Assembly: GCA_021234155.1 (NCBI GenBank)
Contig: JAJEKV010000126.1
Span: 830,362-894,361 of the forward strand
DNA from: Isoetes taiwanensis
Lineage: Eukaryota > Streptophyta > Lycopodiopsida > Isoetales > Isoetaceae
Reading direction: 5' to 3'
DNA length: 64,000 nt
Shown: positions 12,882 through 24,616 of the stretch, piece by piece
Layout: every line of letters starts with the position of its first letter
Position numbering within the stretch: position 1 is the stretch's first letter
Notes under the pieces: generated by a model
What the model was told of the DNA's origin: nothing
What the model saw: the letters and a program-made list of their open reading frames with translations, nothing else
The model's database searches: none
Translations under genes and position numbers: made by a program

Positions 12882-13259
12882 GATATCCGAACAATCCTAT
12901 ATGGTTCGCCACCTGGCTATGTGCCAGTTGAGAGAAATGGGCCTAGCAGACGGAGGTACTGGGATGACTCGGTACCGGTCTGTACTGATGAGTCTGATGA
13001 GAATTTCCATGACCTGTGTGACCCTACATTCAGCCCTGAGCTTGTCATACCTGACCACGATGTTGATTACATTCCAATCTACACAGGAGATCATACCATG
13101 GTCTGTTGGCTAGACCCTGTAGGATGTTTCGTGATTGTACAACTTTCTTTATGTATTGCTTTTCTCGTTGCGTGTTTGAAAATGGAAGTGGATGCGATAA
13201 TGCCCAAGATGGTGCAGCCATCCCATGCTCCACATAGATTCTTTCGTCATCAGTTCTAG
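12882..13259 (+). pseudogene. Unrecognised coding remnant
   Basis: One frame is open from about 12882 to 13259. It reads with natural protein composition at its start (YGSPPGYVPVERNGPSRRRY), followed by an acidic stretch with spaced cysteines and a GDHTMVCWLDPVG segment. The tail after about 13140 becomes hydrophobic and looks like intron or non-coding DNA. No plausible ATG lies at the 5' end (the frame begins mid-protein). I do not recognise the family. It could be an exon of a host gene or of a retroelement. Confidence 0.25.
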
Positions 13260-13716
13260 CGTTGATGCCTCCCATCCGTGATGCATGTGCCTACCCACCG
13301 GAGCTTGAGGAGACGAGACGCCGGTCGAGGAGTTCGTTAGGGCGGGGTTTAGATTGGTGGAAATGCATAGGATGGCAGCTTCAACGCGCATTCTCAAGGG
13401 TAACCCCAGTTCTACTTGGCAATTGACACCGCGATGAGCAAGATATGGGAGCCGCCTCTGGAGTGGGCGCTAACATCCGAGCTTCATACTTTAGATCCCA
13501 CATGAGCCTTTGCAAGAGCTTTCTCATAAGAGATCCGAATTGATACCGCCATAAGGTGCTCGCTCTAGATGCGAACTAGCTTCATGTGTTCATGTTTTTA
13601 TGTCCTCTTGCTTTCGTGGTGATGTTCTTCCTTTGTGATGTTATTGTGATGGCGCAGCAAGCCACCTCTATACCGCGGTTTTCAGCCGTGGAAGAAAGAG
13701 TCGATGTGGTTTTCAT

Positions 13717-13795
13717 TTGCCGGTTATATTCATGCGTTGTTGTGTTGTATTCATGTGTCTGCATTGTATTCATGTGCTGCTGTGGTTGTACAGCC
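13717..13795 (+). repeat. Short minisatellite (TATTCATGTG-type)
   Basis: Three to four imperfect copies of a roughly 20-25 bp unit containing GTATTCATGTG. Confidence 0.6.
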
Positions 13796-13847
13796 GAGCG
13801 TGGTCGACTATTGCCCAACCCATGGTGTTGGGTCATGGCATTCCTAT

Positions 13848-13880
13848 AGTCATTCCAAAATACGTGATCAAATCTAGTGG
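13848..13880 (+). repeat. 30-bp direct repeat, right copy
   Basis: Second copy of the sequence at 11694-11728. Flanking bases differ, so the match is limited to this short block. Confidence 0.6.
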
Positions 13881-14329
13881 GTCATGGAATGCCATTGGCT
13901 ACATCACTTACCTATTTGGCATACAATTGACGATTGGAGAACAAAATAGTGATCATCAACTATTAGAAATTGTCCATTTGATCCCCATTCGTTGCATATT
14001 ATATTTATTATATAAAATTATATAAAAGGCCCTTGAGCTAAACAGAATAAAGTCCCAGAAGTGCAACATGTCCGCATCTATAAATCAACTTCCCCAACCA
14101 AGGATAAGTTTTTGCACCATCTACCGCACAAGTTTTCGATGGACTCTTTTGGTAAATTAGGGAATAATGATATCCTCCTTTTGTTATACAAGTGAGAGAA
14201 TGATTGAGTGATTCAACCTCTTCATATTCACCACTTTCCATTGTAAAAATACAAGGATTCTATATCAAAATATGAAGAGATAGACTGTCACTAATTGAAT
14301 CTTCTTATACCCTTGTGACTGAAGGAGTT

Positions 14330-16056
14330 TTATTCTGCCACAATGCTTTCACTAGCATGAGCAAAAATATTAGATACCAAAACATAAGATGATGGGTTCT
14401 CTGGATCCAATTCTAGAATAAGGTTTGCTGTACGCTTTAGAAGTTCATCACTATACTTCAAGTGTGATCCAATTAAGGCTTTCCATGACGTGGTTTCAGG
14501 TTGGAAAGGCATGTTGCAAATCAGATTTTCAGCCTCCTGTAGTAACTCTATTCTCCTCAACAGATCAACTATGCAGTTAAAATGCTGCAATGTTGGTGCT
14601 ATCTTGTAAACTCCGCTGATGGCAGTAAAGAAATGGCAGCCTTCCTCAACATACCAGCATGTAAATACACGCTGACAGAAGGCCGTTAAAAGTCACTTCA
14701 TTGGGCCTTAAGCTGTCCAAGTTCATCTGTTCAATGACTTCGATAGCCTTCTTGGCATCCCATGATTTGCATAAGCTGCAAGTATGCCATTCCATGATAT
14801 AACATTTTTCCGCACCATTGTTTCGAATAATGCCAGTGCTTCATCTATGCTCCCACACTTAGCATACATGTTTATGAGAGAATTGTGTACAGACGTAAAT
14901 GAATAGTATCTACTATTTCTGACGTGTCTGTGTATCCACTTACCTTTTTGAAAGGGCTGCATTTGAGGTGCATGCATCAAGAATACTAATAAATGTTATC
15001 TCGTTAGGCATGACATCAGCGTTCTGCATTAGCTCAAAAAATTGAAGCGCCTCATTTAGCTGACCTTGTTGAGCATAACCTGATATCATAGCATTCCATG
15101 AAACAACATATTTTTCGGAACATCTGAAATGCATTCTGCAACTGTCCTCCATGTTGGACATAACCTGTGATCATAGCATTCCAAGATAATACATCCCTCC
15201 GAGGCATTTGTTGAAGGAAATATAGGGCCTCTTTTAGCTGTCCATGCTGTGGATATGCTGTGATCATGGTATTCCAAGACACTCGATCACGCTGAGAACT
15301 TAGTAAAAAGAATCGAAAGGCATCTGTTAGCAAATTGTGCTGTGCATAAGCTGATATCATTGAATTCCAAGAGATTTGATTCTTCTGAGGCATTAGTTGA
15401 AAACAAATCTCGGCCTCCCTAAGATGCCTATATTCTGAGTAGCCAGCAATCATAGCATTCCATGAAATAACATCCCTTTGAGGCATTTGTTGAAACAAGT
15501 GAAGGGCTTCTTGGAGATCGCCTTGCATTGCATATGCAGAAACCATAGTATTCCATGAGACCACGCTTTTCCTTGGCATTTGTTCAAAGAGTTCCCTGGC
15601 CAACTGAATCAGTCCATGACTGATGTAAGATTTTATCATAATATTCCAGGAAACACAATTTGGGCAGCGCATCTTGTCAAATACAGCCCTGGCATCCTGA
15701 AGTGCCCCGCATTTTCCATACATGTTAATAATACAATTACACATAAATCTGTTTTCCAAATCATAATCAATAATGTACTTATGAATGCGCTTGCCTTGAC
15801 ATAAATCCTTTGCTCTGATGCATTTCTGAAGAAGGAAAACGATGCTTGATATTCCCAAGTTCCCTTCGTCCTTCTTTCTAAGAGTTGCCCCATCTGGAAG
15901 TCCTATCTGGCTAGGTACTGCCGGGGACTCTGTCACAAATTTCCCATGCCAGATCTGTGAGGTTCTATTGTTTCCTTCCACGAGGTAACTACTGTGAAAG
16001 GGAGATGGTGTTAGTCCACAAATATTAGTATGAGGACGAGAAATGTGGTTGCTCAT
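14330..16056 (-). pseudogene. PLS-type PPR protein gene, frameshifted
   Basis: The ATG at 16056-16054 opens 334 codons. After about 80 N-terminal residues come tandem repeats of about 31 residues with the MP-x-R-D-V-x-SWNAMI-x-Y signature: at least six SWN boxes in the first frame, then SWNAMISGY and SWNGILAAY in shifted frames. Such proteins bind organellar RNA one base per repeat and guide editing, splicing or stability. Reading continues through frame changes near 15125, 14950, 14755 and 14600-14700 to an E-domain-like end (14590-14330: WKALIGSHLK, LELDPENPSSYVLVSN). No DYW deaminase domain is seen. No introns, as usual for PPR genes. A 300-bp repeat lies directly upstream (16103-16405). 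Four or more breaks make a pseudogene likely, but sequence errors would give the same picture. Confidence 0.8.
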
Positions 16057-16102
16057 GCCGGAGCCATATCCTAGAAATATTTAACGTTTATCCATCAATC
16101 AT

Positions 16103-16405
16103 TCATCTCACCAGTAATCGCTTTCTCTTTCTGCTTCAACCGCTTACCTATTTTTCCAATAGGTATTTAATGCTTACTCTACATTCGTTTCTACACTCTA
16201 CTTTCTGGTTCTACTTCTTACTTTCTGCATGCATGCAAACACCCGAACTGCCTCTACCACTGGGTTCTCATGGTTTTCTCAAGGGAAGTTGCCAATTTTC
16301 AATCTCATACGTCCTCTTAAACGTCTCCTCAAATCTGGGCCCTTCTTTTGGTACAAACGGTCCATATTCCTTTCTCACCTCCTCCACACCTAGGGTTGGC
16401 CCATA
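16103..16405 (+). repeat. 300-bp dispersed repeat, copy 2
   Basis: Direct copy of 10307-10597. It lies immediately 5' of the minus-strand PPR start codon, so it may overlap that gene's 5' UTR or promoter. Confidence 0.7.
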
Positions 16406-16409
16406 TTTA

Positions 16410-17236
16410 GCACAGAAGGTGTTCTACAAGTAGCAGCTGAATAGCATGTTAAGGAAATACCTTATGTTTGTATGCTGAAGGATCAACATTCTTGATGTTA
16501 GCCTTCTTTTACAGCCATGGTTGCAAACCATTGAATGTTCTTCAATTCAGCACTGATTATCCAATCCGCATATGGAACATTACATTAATAAGGAAATAAC
16601 CACCTGCACTTACCATTTTATCTGTTAGTCCTCCACGCGCTTCCATCCTCAACGCTGTCAAAATATGGTAGATTACACATGCTAACATAAAAATGCTCTT
16701 CTTTTTTGAATTACTCCACAAAATATATGAGCTGGATCTATCTTCTTAAGAGTTTCGCATATTCCTGTGGTTTTGTGGCTGGCCCTGCCTTTGCAGACTC
16801 CTGAACTTGGTTTAACCCTGTTTTCTTAATGTCAGGAAATCTTCAAGATATGTGCATTAGGTTCCTGATGCTGAGGGTTTGTTTCTGCTATTTAGTCTAA
16901 CTTTTGAGGATGCATCAGAAATCCTGCATTTCTTCTTGTTTTACAGTTCAATCTGAGCATGGCTGTTATTGATGTATATTAGATTTTGAACATGAGGGTT
17001 TTCTTGAAGTTTCTGAACCAACAACTATACTCACAGTCTGAACGCTTTACCATGGAACACAAAGTATCCAACCATTTAAGAACCTTAGCGTATGTTTCCA
17101 TGACGCAGACCCGACTTCAAAATTGCTGGTCGAGTCAGATCCGGGAGTTCCCACGCCAGTCCGGCTTGGAAGAAATGGGTCGTTTTTAGTCTTTCATTTA
17201 TCGTCATAACTTTGATAGCCTTTTTTTTAACAACTT
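16410..17236. other. Intergenic, no gene
   Basis: AT-rich; short open frames only (for example 16986-17189 +) with no recognisable content. Just upstream of the tRNA (17232-17235) is a CAA motif, typical of plant tRNA transcription starts. Confidence 0.35.
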
Positions 17237-17310
17237 GGCCTATTAGCTCAGTTGGTTAGAGCGTCGTGCTAATAACGCGAAGGTCGCAGGTTCGACACCT
17301 GCATAGGCCA
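17237..17310 (+). tRNA. trnI-AAU: tRNA-Ile (anticodon AAU)
   Basis: A 74-nt intronless cloverleaf. The acceptor stem is GGCCTAT/ATAGGCC with discriminator A. The D arm is GCTC-AGTTGGTTA-GAGC. The anticodon stem TCGTG/CGCGA holds loop CTAATAA, anticodon AAT. The T arm is GCAGG-TTCGACA-CCTGC. The internal A and B boxes (TAGCTCAGTTGG, GGTTCGACACC) match RNA polymerase III promoters. No CCA is encoded, as in nuclear genes. A T6 tract at 17323-17328 is the likely Pol III terminator. Confidence 0.97.
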
Positions 17311-17322
17311 CATAGCAATTGG

Positions 17323-17328
17323 TTTTTT
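17323..17328 (+). terminator. RNA polymerase III oligo-T terminator
   Basis: TTTTTT about 12 bases after the end of the tRNA-Ile gene, the expected Pol III stop signal. Confidence 0.75.
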
Positions 17329-17329
17329 G

Positions 17330-18059
17330 TATAGGAATTTTAGCTTCACATTCTAGATATTTTAATTCGGTGTATGGAATTTGGCCATAGTTTGTTCTTT
17401 GTATGTGAAGGAGCATGCTAGTTAGTTTTAACCCTAATAAGGAATATTGAAGAAGTATACTGTTTTCGTTACCCGTGGTTTGCGTCCAAGCGATTGCAAA
17501 TTGAAGAACAAAGTGGACCTAAGCTAGGGGAATTTTTGTTTCATAGTCTAATTAGGAATGTTCTTTGTTGTTCCTTCAGTGCAAAATTGTTGGGCAAAAA
17601 TTATGTTATGAGGTATTATGACCATGAACGTTGAGAATATACAGAATAAGAGATTTTGAGCTCATTCAATCTGTGGGGTCCTTAAATTCCTATTCTTTTT
17701 TTTTTCTTCTTCTTCTTCAAATAGACACAATCTCTTCTTTATAGGTCCCTTACTGCTACCAAGTTCCATGCAATGATCTTCATAAAGATGTGGAGATTGG
17801 AGAGGGAGAATAAATGGATCATTGGTAGAACAATGCATGCCTTTGTTTCTACTCTACATGATCTGTTTATGAGAGGAATCTTAGTCCTAACTATTGTTCC
17901 GACTTAATGTAATTTAAGACAGAATATTTTAAAAGTGTGATTCTATATTTAACAAATCTTTGTTGCCCAATCAGAGTTGTGGTTCTGATACGGCGCAGAA
18001 ATAAGCCTACGTGGCACTGCATATGGGATAAGCCTCCAGAGCTCGTTGCTTTGGCAAAA
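17330..18059. other. 5' flank of the plus-strand PPR gene
   Basis: No gene. A poly-pyrimidine tract (T with TTC repeats) sits at 17694-17719. The PPR frame stays open 5' of its first ATG, back to about 17937, but without an ATG. Confidence 0.35.
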
Positions 18060-19635
18060 ATGGCCGATCTGATCAGCGTTAAGCTGAGGAATCTGCAACA
18101 CCATGGTTGCCACAGAACTGGTTCTTGTCCCGACTATGACGATGGTAAGCTTCTGGAACTAGTCCCTTTTACATCTTTGAGAAATGAATTCTTGTTCAGA
18201 TGGGCATTTTTCAGCAATGTAAATCATCCAGTGATCGCGAAAGTATTAAATAGAAGAAATTCATTCTTGACCACAGCATACTCTGGTCGTGGTAGTATAG
18301 GAAGTCCCAGGGACAATTTAGGTATAAACAGCATTGCCAATATCTTGAGAAGATGTGGAAATGAAAAGAATTTATTAGAAGGCAAAGGGATCCATGATGT
18401 TATCATCAAGAGAGGGCTGGAGGGTGACAGATTTTTGGGAAATCATCTTATTCTCATGTATTGCAAGTGTGGGAATTTGCAGATAGGTAGAACAGTGTTT
18501 GATAATATGCCTCGCCGAAATACATTCTCCTGGAATATCATGATTGCAGGATATGTGCAACATGGGGACCTCAAGGAAGCCCTGGTGCTCTTCAAGAAAA
18601 TGCCTAAGCGGGATGTGGTATCATGGAATGTTGTCATAACAGGATGTGCACAATATGCATTGATTAGTGAAGCACGCAACCTTTTTGACCAAATGCCAGA
18701 AAGGAGTGTGGTGTCATGGAATGCCATGATATCTGCCTATGGCCAGCAGGGGAAAATTGCAGAGGCTCTGGAACTTTTTAGACAAATGCCTGCACGGGAT
18801 GTAATCTCATGGACTGCCATGGTTGAAGCATATACCCTTCAAGGTCTGATAAATGAAGCTCTTGAGCTCTTTGAGCAAATGCCTCAAAGAGATGTTATCT
18901 CATGGAACACCATACTAGTTGCATATGTACAGAAAGAACAGCTGAATGAGGCTCTAGAGTTTTTTCACAAAATGCCGGAAAAGGATATTGTGTCATGGAA
19001 TGTGATAATTGCAGGCTTTATACAGCAGGGCCAATTTAAAGAGGCTGTGCAACTATTTGAAGAAATGCCTGAGCAGGATATTATTTCATGGAATTCTATG
19101 ATTGTGGCATACTCAAGGCTAGGACAAATTACAGAAGCCCAGCACTTGTTTAATCAAATGCCAGAAAAAACTGTGACCTCTTGGAATACTATGATCACAG
19201 CGTATGCTGAGCAAGGTCATTGCAAGGAGGCACTCAGTATCTTTAAGGGAATGCAGCTTCAAGGAATGCATCCTGACACATCTACTTTTAACAGTGTCTT
19301 ATTTGCATGTAACCATGATGGCTTATTAGATGAGGGATGCCTTATATTTCTCTCAATAAGCCAAGGCCATTACATCAGACCAACAATAGAACATTATAGT
19401 TCTATTGTCGACCTTCTTGGCAGGTCGCGGCGAGTTGGATGTCGCCGAGGCTTTTATAAATAACATGGCAATGCAACCTGGTGCATCTGCATGGACGTCT
19501 TTGCTTGGTTCTTGTAGACAAGATGTTGCAGCAGAACGAGCAAAGCGTGCTGCCAACCATCTTTTCCAGTTGGACCCAGGAAGTTCTGCTCCATATGCAT
19601 TGCTGTCAAACGTATATGCTATGGTTGGTGCATGA
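18060..19635 (+). CDS. PLS-type PPR protein (E-type end, one frame break)
   Basis: The first ATG of the long frame is at 18060, and the frame runs to 19463. The N-terminus (about 90 residues) is basic and probably an organellar targeting sequence (inference). Nine or more PPR repeats of about 31 residues follow; SWN/SWT boxes recur at regular spacing (SWNIMIAGY, SWNVVITGC, SWNAMISAY, SWTAMVEAY, SWNTILVAY, SWNVIIAGF, SWNSMIVAY, SWNTMITAY). After the last repeat (GMHPDTSTFNSVLFACNHDG) comes HYSSIVDLLGR, then a one-base shift near 19425-19430. The E-like segment continues in another frame to 19635 (GELDVAEAFINNM, WTSLLGSCR, LDPGSSAPYALLSNVYAM). No E+ or DYW domain is evident. Expected role: organellar RNA binding or editing factor. 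It is the best preserved of three PPR loci in the window and is closely similar to the one at 14330-16056. Regulation is not visible. Confidence 0.85.
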
Positions 19636-19639
19636 TGTA

Positions 19640-20577
19640 AGGGAAAATGAAGACATAGCAGGCATGTTGACTTCACTATACAAATTAACAGGAAAGACAG
19701 AAGGCCACCCATTTGTGGCCTGATCAATCCACAAATGTTGCAGGATGCTCATATAAAGAAAGAATAGTAGTCCAATGCATCAGGTTGAAGGTTGCATATA
19801 TGTTAATTGCTGCTAATTTACTTGAGTCCGGTGGAGGAAAACGTGACCATAATCCTGTTGGACGTTTGTTTCAATTGGCTAACAAGCAATAGAATTTGGA
19901 GGAACAACAAAGGGAAAAGTTGTAGTGAGATGAGGGAAAAATTTGGATCAATTTGGATCTGGGATATTTGAGAAAATTGGGTTCAAGTTGCAAGAAAATT
20001 TAGCCAGTGCACTTCCCTGAGACAAAAAAAAGGTCTGCATATGCAAATGATGATATCTCAAATTTTACTGAACATATTTGGATGATTAATGAAATTACTA
20101 TCAAAGAAAAGTTGTAAGAACATGTGAAAAAACTTGGCCTGATCTAGGACTGAGATGATGGAGAAAAACGAATTCAAAATGGATCAAGAATTCTGTCGAC
20201 GAACTTCCACACAAAACTAGCAAGCAGTTTTTTGGGTGTTGAGCTTCATAAGAGCCTTTTTGCATGATTTCTGTCACAAATCTGAATAGGCCTAAGATCG
20301 TTTGTAAGATCAATAATTCCAACTCTTTTAGGCACTTCTATTAAAGATAATATGTATACAATTAGCCCTTGATGCCACAGCGGGAGGAGAATAGATCCAA
20401 ACCCCATTCCGTCAATTCCTGGTGCTTTGCCTCTTCAACTGCAACTTCTCGACCACGTCCAAGTGCAAATGACAAAAACTCAACCTCTATCTACACTTAT
20501 ATAATCGAGTCTCACCTATATTCGATTCCTTGATACCTTAGATTCCTGGGTGGGGGAAAAAATCGAGAGGGAAAAAT
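19640..20577. other. Intergenic, no gene
   Basis: Probably begins with the PPR 3' UTR. AT-rich with short frames only; nothing recognised. Confidence 0.3.
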
Positions 20578-20693
20578 ATGTGGGAAAAATTTTTCAACGA
20601 TGCCACGTTTTTGCCCTTATCGGCTTTGGAGGAATCCGCTCCGTCAAATCGTCTTCTTAAGGATCTTGCGTTCTCCAATGAATCTGTGGTTCG
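20578..20693 (+). CDS. Possible first exon, unrecognised
   Basis: The ATG at 20578 opens 38 codons with ordinary protein composition, starting MWEKFFNDATFLPLSALEES. The frame ends at a good donor (CG|GTAACT) at 20693. The opposite strand is also open, so coding is not proven. No continuing exon could be joined with confidence; 21240-21356 and 21805-21962 are candidate downstream exons by composition and by a donor at 21963. Family not recognised. Confidence 0.25.
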
Positions 20694-21473
20694 GTAACTT
20701 TCTGTTCCATGTGCTCTCGCATATGCCGCCATAACCAGGTAACATAACATTTTGTGTTTTTGTCTTTGCGTCTTTTTTGGCTATGGCGTCATTTTTGGTA
20801 GGGCAACCTAGCGGCCCAGATTAGCGTGATTTCGAGAACAAAATGCAGGCCGCCAGGTTTTTAGCCCATACCTTTCTAGTAATTTGGTACATCAAGGCAT
20901 TAAGAAATGCATGCCAGTAGATGTTGAATCCTAAATTTGACACATTCAAATTGATGTTGTTGTAAACAAAGGTGAGTCCTAAACTCGATATTGTTACTAT
21001 TTTGTTCCTGAATGACGTATTCTTTCTTATTCCTCATGCCTCATGGGTTGTTTGCTGACTGCATTTTGCAAGTGCTGAACAATATAATCGCTCAAAGAAT
21101 AAAGGTGCCTATTTTTATTATATCAATAGTAATATCCTAATTCTTATATTCGTTGTTATTTGCAAATTAGGTAGAATCAGGTCCTTCTTACTTCAGGAAG
21201 AGGTATATAAAGTATTTAATGTAGTTTATGTATTTTAGCATTTGGAGAAGCAGGGTGCATGCAGATTTGACATCAAAGGATCTGACAAATATATAAATCA
21301 TCTAGGAAATTTATGTGCATCAATTGTCGAATGGTGCCATAAGCAAAGACAATAGAAGGTTATATAGGCTCCCTCTTTTCTCTATAGCTTTGCCTTGGGT
21401 TTTCCCACAACCAGTTGTTTAGATGCAGTGCATTCATGTAGTATTGCTCTTTTTTCAACAGTACACGACTTTC

Positions 21474-21770
21474 TTATAGGTTCTAAGTTTAAAATAGAAA
21501 TGTGAAACTTACTGATCAAATTATTTTCTTGCATTTCTTGAGAGAGTGATGATAGTGTATTCAAACCAGTAGAGAATCAGGCTGATGGAGATCTTTTCTA
21601 GTGGAAATAATGGCTATATTATAGGTTCTAAGTTCAAAATAGAAATGTGAAACTTACTGATCAAGTTATTTTCTTGCATTTCTTGGGAGAGTGATGATAG
21701 AATATTCAAACCAGTAGAGAATCAGGCTGATGGGAATCTTTTCCAATGGACATAATTGCTATATTATCAT
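21474..21770 (+). repeat. Tandem duplication of about 147 bp
   Basis: Two adjacent copies, 21474-21620 and 21621-21770. Each starts TATAGGTTCTAAGTT and ends near CTATATTA, differing at about ten positions. Not coding. Confidence 0.85.
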
Positions 21771-21804
21771 GAATAGCATGAGCACCATGGGACAACATTC
21801 CATT

Positions 21805-21962
21805 GTCTGCTGCACTAATTCGTCTCATTTCTGAGTGCGCTCATGTTCTACATGCATGGTTGATTATTGTGGATGCATCAAGGGAAGCAAGCGGATTATC
21901 TAGACCTTCCATGGATGTTGGGCCCCGATGCAAAAATCCTAGAATAATGCTTGAGCACGAAG
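21805..21962 (+). other. Possible exon, unrecognised
   Basis: Open frame with natural composition (SAALIRLISECAHVLHAWLI at its start), ending at a consensus donor AAG|GTAAGC at 21962/21963. No family recognised and no ATG context; weak support. Confidence 0.18.
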
Positions 21963-21999
21963 GTAAGCTTTCTTTCGACTCTTGTAGGCCACGAGGATA

Positions 22000-23070
22000 A
22001 TCTTTGAAGCCAATCCGAAGTTTTGCAACAAAGTAAATGTGGAGGTAAGCTGTTTTTTTTCAAATGGCATACCGCATTAGGAAAAACAAAGTCATTTATC
22101 TTTGTTTTGTATCTACATGGCGGGGTTAGCAAGATAAGTGTGGGATCCGGCACACACACTATGCATCATTGAGAAGGTGAGAAAGAATGGTGGCCAAGGT
22201 TGTTAAAGCAAGAGGGTAAAGCTCCACCATATCTAAAGGTAGATTGGGTAAGTGGGTCGTGAAAAGGCGAGGGAAAGATTCCAGATGTAAGTTAAAGAGT
22301 TATTTTTAAGCATCATCGGCATTGGTAAATTGGCTAATGAAATTGTTTCTTGCGCCGATTGACAATTTTGACTTAGGGGGCATGGATGATTTTTCAAGAA
22401 GTTGTTGCTTCCCAAGTGACCCTTTGTGCACCACTTTCTTCCCGAATTTTAACTTTATTGTTTTGGTTTTGCAGTATGGTATGGGTGGTGAGGAAGCCGG
22501 GAAGCGATGATGAAGGTATGCTTTGTAAGTTTTCCATTTTTAGATGTCCTAGTTTTCAAAGCTAGAAAGTGTTTGAAAATCACTGGTCCATATGTGTTAG
22601 TAGTTGTCTAAACGGGTATATATATACATAACATCCTTTCGAACCTTTTTACGTGTGGCGAGATCTTCAGGAGCTTTGAGAAAGTAAAGCCGACTTCTAT
22701 GCTAACACTTATCCGAAAGAGAAGTTGTTAGTCATTGATAAACAAAAATCTAATGTAACCACATTTTGCAACAAGCTTGCATTTAATGTGACCTTAGCAT
22801 GCTTTCGGTTGTCAATTTCCATAATGTTTTTGTCCCTTTGATTGGACATGGGCTTCATTTCCATTTTTGGAATGTTTCCAAAATTTCCACCAACGTGAGT
22901 TGAGATTTTACATATCTTTGTGGAATAGCATGAGTAAGTTACATGGCTGATTTACGTTAAAGATAATACCCTATGCTCATTTCGTATTTTCTAACCAATT
23001 TTTTCTTCCATTAATGGAGACAGGAATGCCATTGTATAAAAGCTTAAACTCACACGGCACTACATAAAGG
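22000..23070. other. Intergenic, no gene recognised
   Basis: AT-rich. A short piece at 22350-22515 has a polypyrimidine tract, CAG acceptor and a GGEEAGKR-like reading before a GTATGC donor, hinting at an old exon, but nothing can be identified. Confidence 0.2.
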
Positions 23071-23078
23071 AGAAATAA

Positions 23079-23230
23079 GAATGAGAATGAGAATGAGAAT
23101 GAGAATGGTTTTTTATCGTCCACTGAGACCAATCGACCTATGGGACCCGAGGAGGGCCTTGACAAATCTATTCATCCGGGTTAAAAACCCCGCCCGAAGG
23201 GTTTTCGAGGAAAAACCATGGCGATAATAA
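23079..23230 (-). mobile_element. LINE/SINE-like 3' end with (GAATGA)n tail, copy C
   Basis: The terminal block at 23107-23150 reads on the minus strand as GGGTCCCATAGGTCGATTGG...GGACGATAAAA. It is joined directly to four or more copies of the hexamer at 23079-23106. The 5' side continues to about 23225 with a block (AAACCCTTCGGGCGGGG on minus) shared with copy A. Confidence 0.55.
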
Positions 23231-24610
23231 GAATGTCAAAACTGTACAAGTATACATCATCATGAAATAAAATCTGTATGTACATGTCAAGCGCGTGCCC
23301 AAGGACATAACTGATCTCGCATGTCCATGACCTCCTGAAGGTATGATCCTAGCACCTGTACGGATGCCGTGCTCAATATCAATGAAATTTAAGCTAAAAC
23401 TAAGTTAACTTTTATCTCTCTTAGCAATGCCGAGAAAGATGTTCAATGGTATATAAAAAAGAAAAATTCAAACAACGTTTTTACATTTAGTAAGGGGTAA
23501 AAGCTCAAGGCTTTAGAGGATTCTTTTCTTGAAAGCTTGTGGGGGTTTATTGCAGTGGGAGTGTTGGTTCCCTATCTAGTGAACATATCCTTCCTTTGTC
23601 TTGATTCTATAGTCATGAACATATTCACATATCATTTGTTGTAAACACATGAGGTCAATGTAGAGATGGAACATTTGAGAACCGGTTAGCCCTTAAGGAG
23701 TTCAACAGCAAGCATCCTGAGACATGAAGTAACGGATATGGACACTAATACAACAATGGCGTCGGGGCCTTCCGGATGTTGCAAAATCACCCCGAATCTG
23801 CGAGGGAAGATTGGTGGATGGGCATTGATGCACCGGTATGTAACCGATCTTTATGCTCTTTTTGAGGAACATGGAGCCAATATTGAAATTTAATGTAAGC
23901 AAGCAGGAGGTCTCCTTCCACATTCCTCTACATAGATTGCTTGCATTGCTGTTGCATGGGACTCGATTTTGGAGGTTTGCAAAAAGTTGCTGATTCATTT
24001 TGCAGTTGTACAAAGATTCATTTTTTTGTTCATAATCCTCAAGGTTCATTTATAATTGTACATAGATTCATTCTTATTGTTCGTAATTCTTAGAAAATGT
24101 TTGTGTCTTTTGATTCATTTTATTGTTCAAAGTAAAAAAATTCTTTAGTGTGTTGTCTCCAAAATCGTTCCCCCAACAAGCCCCTCTTTCATGAGGCACT
24201 AAACCTTTTGATTAAGAGCTCAAATGGAACTCTCTGGCCAAACCATAAACTTGGCACCCAGTCGATCCCTAGTTTAATATATTGTTATTTGCTTCTAACT
24301 TTCTTTGTATAAACAACGAATGTGTTCCTTAGCAAAGTTAGCCTTTTTTAAGCGGGCATTGCATTGTCAAGCGTTGGACTTTAATAATAGTGGGTTCAAG
24401 CGCGGGTTTTGGACTAAAGGATAAATTTCTTGTAATGTAAACCAACAATAACTGGCAAAGACCACGGGGTTTCGTTCGGAGCCGAAACGTAGTTGTTTTC
24501 ATAGATAACTAGGTGCACCATTTCTGAATATTCATGCAGAGCAATAGCAACTAAAATAACGAGTTTGGATCTATGGGCCCCCATCAGGGAATCGGTCATG
24601 CTCTAAACTT
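23230..24610. other. Intergenic, no gene recognised
   Basis: A 115-codon open frame on the minus strand (23702-24049) has no recognisable motif. The segment 24000-24120 holds two to three diverged copies of a roughly 45-bp AGATTCATT/TTGTTC-containing unit. Confidence 0.25.
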
Positions 24611-24616
24611 CTTCAA

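Noticed and set aside
23702..24049. 115-codon minus-strand frame
   Set aside because: No recognisable family, no splice context, and local short tandem repeats; kept only as part of the intergenic note.
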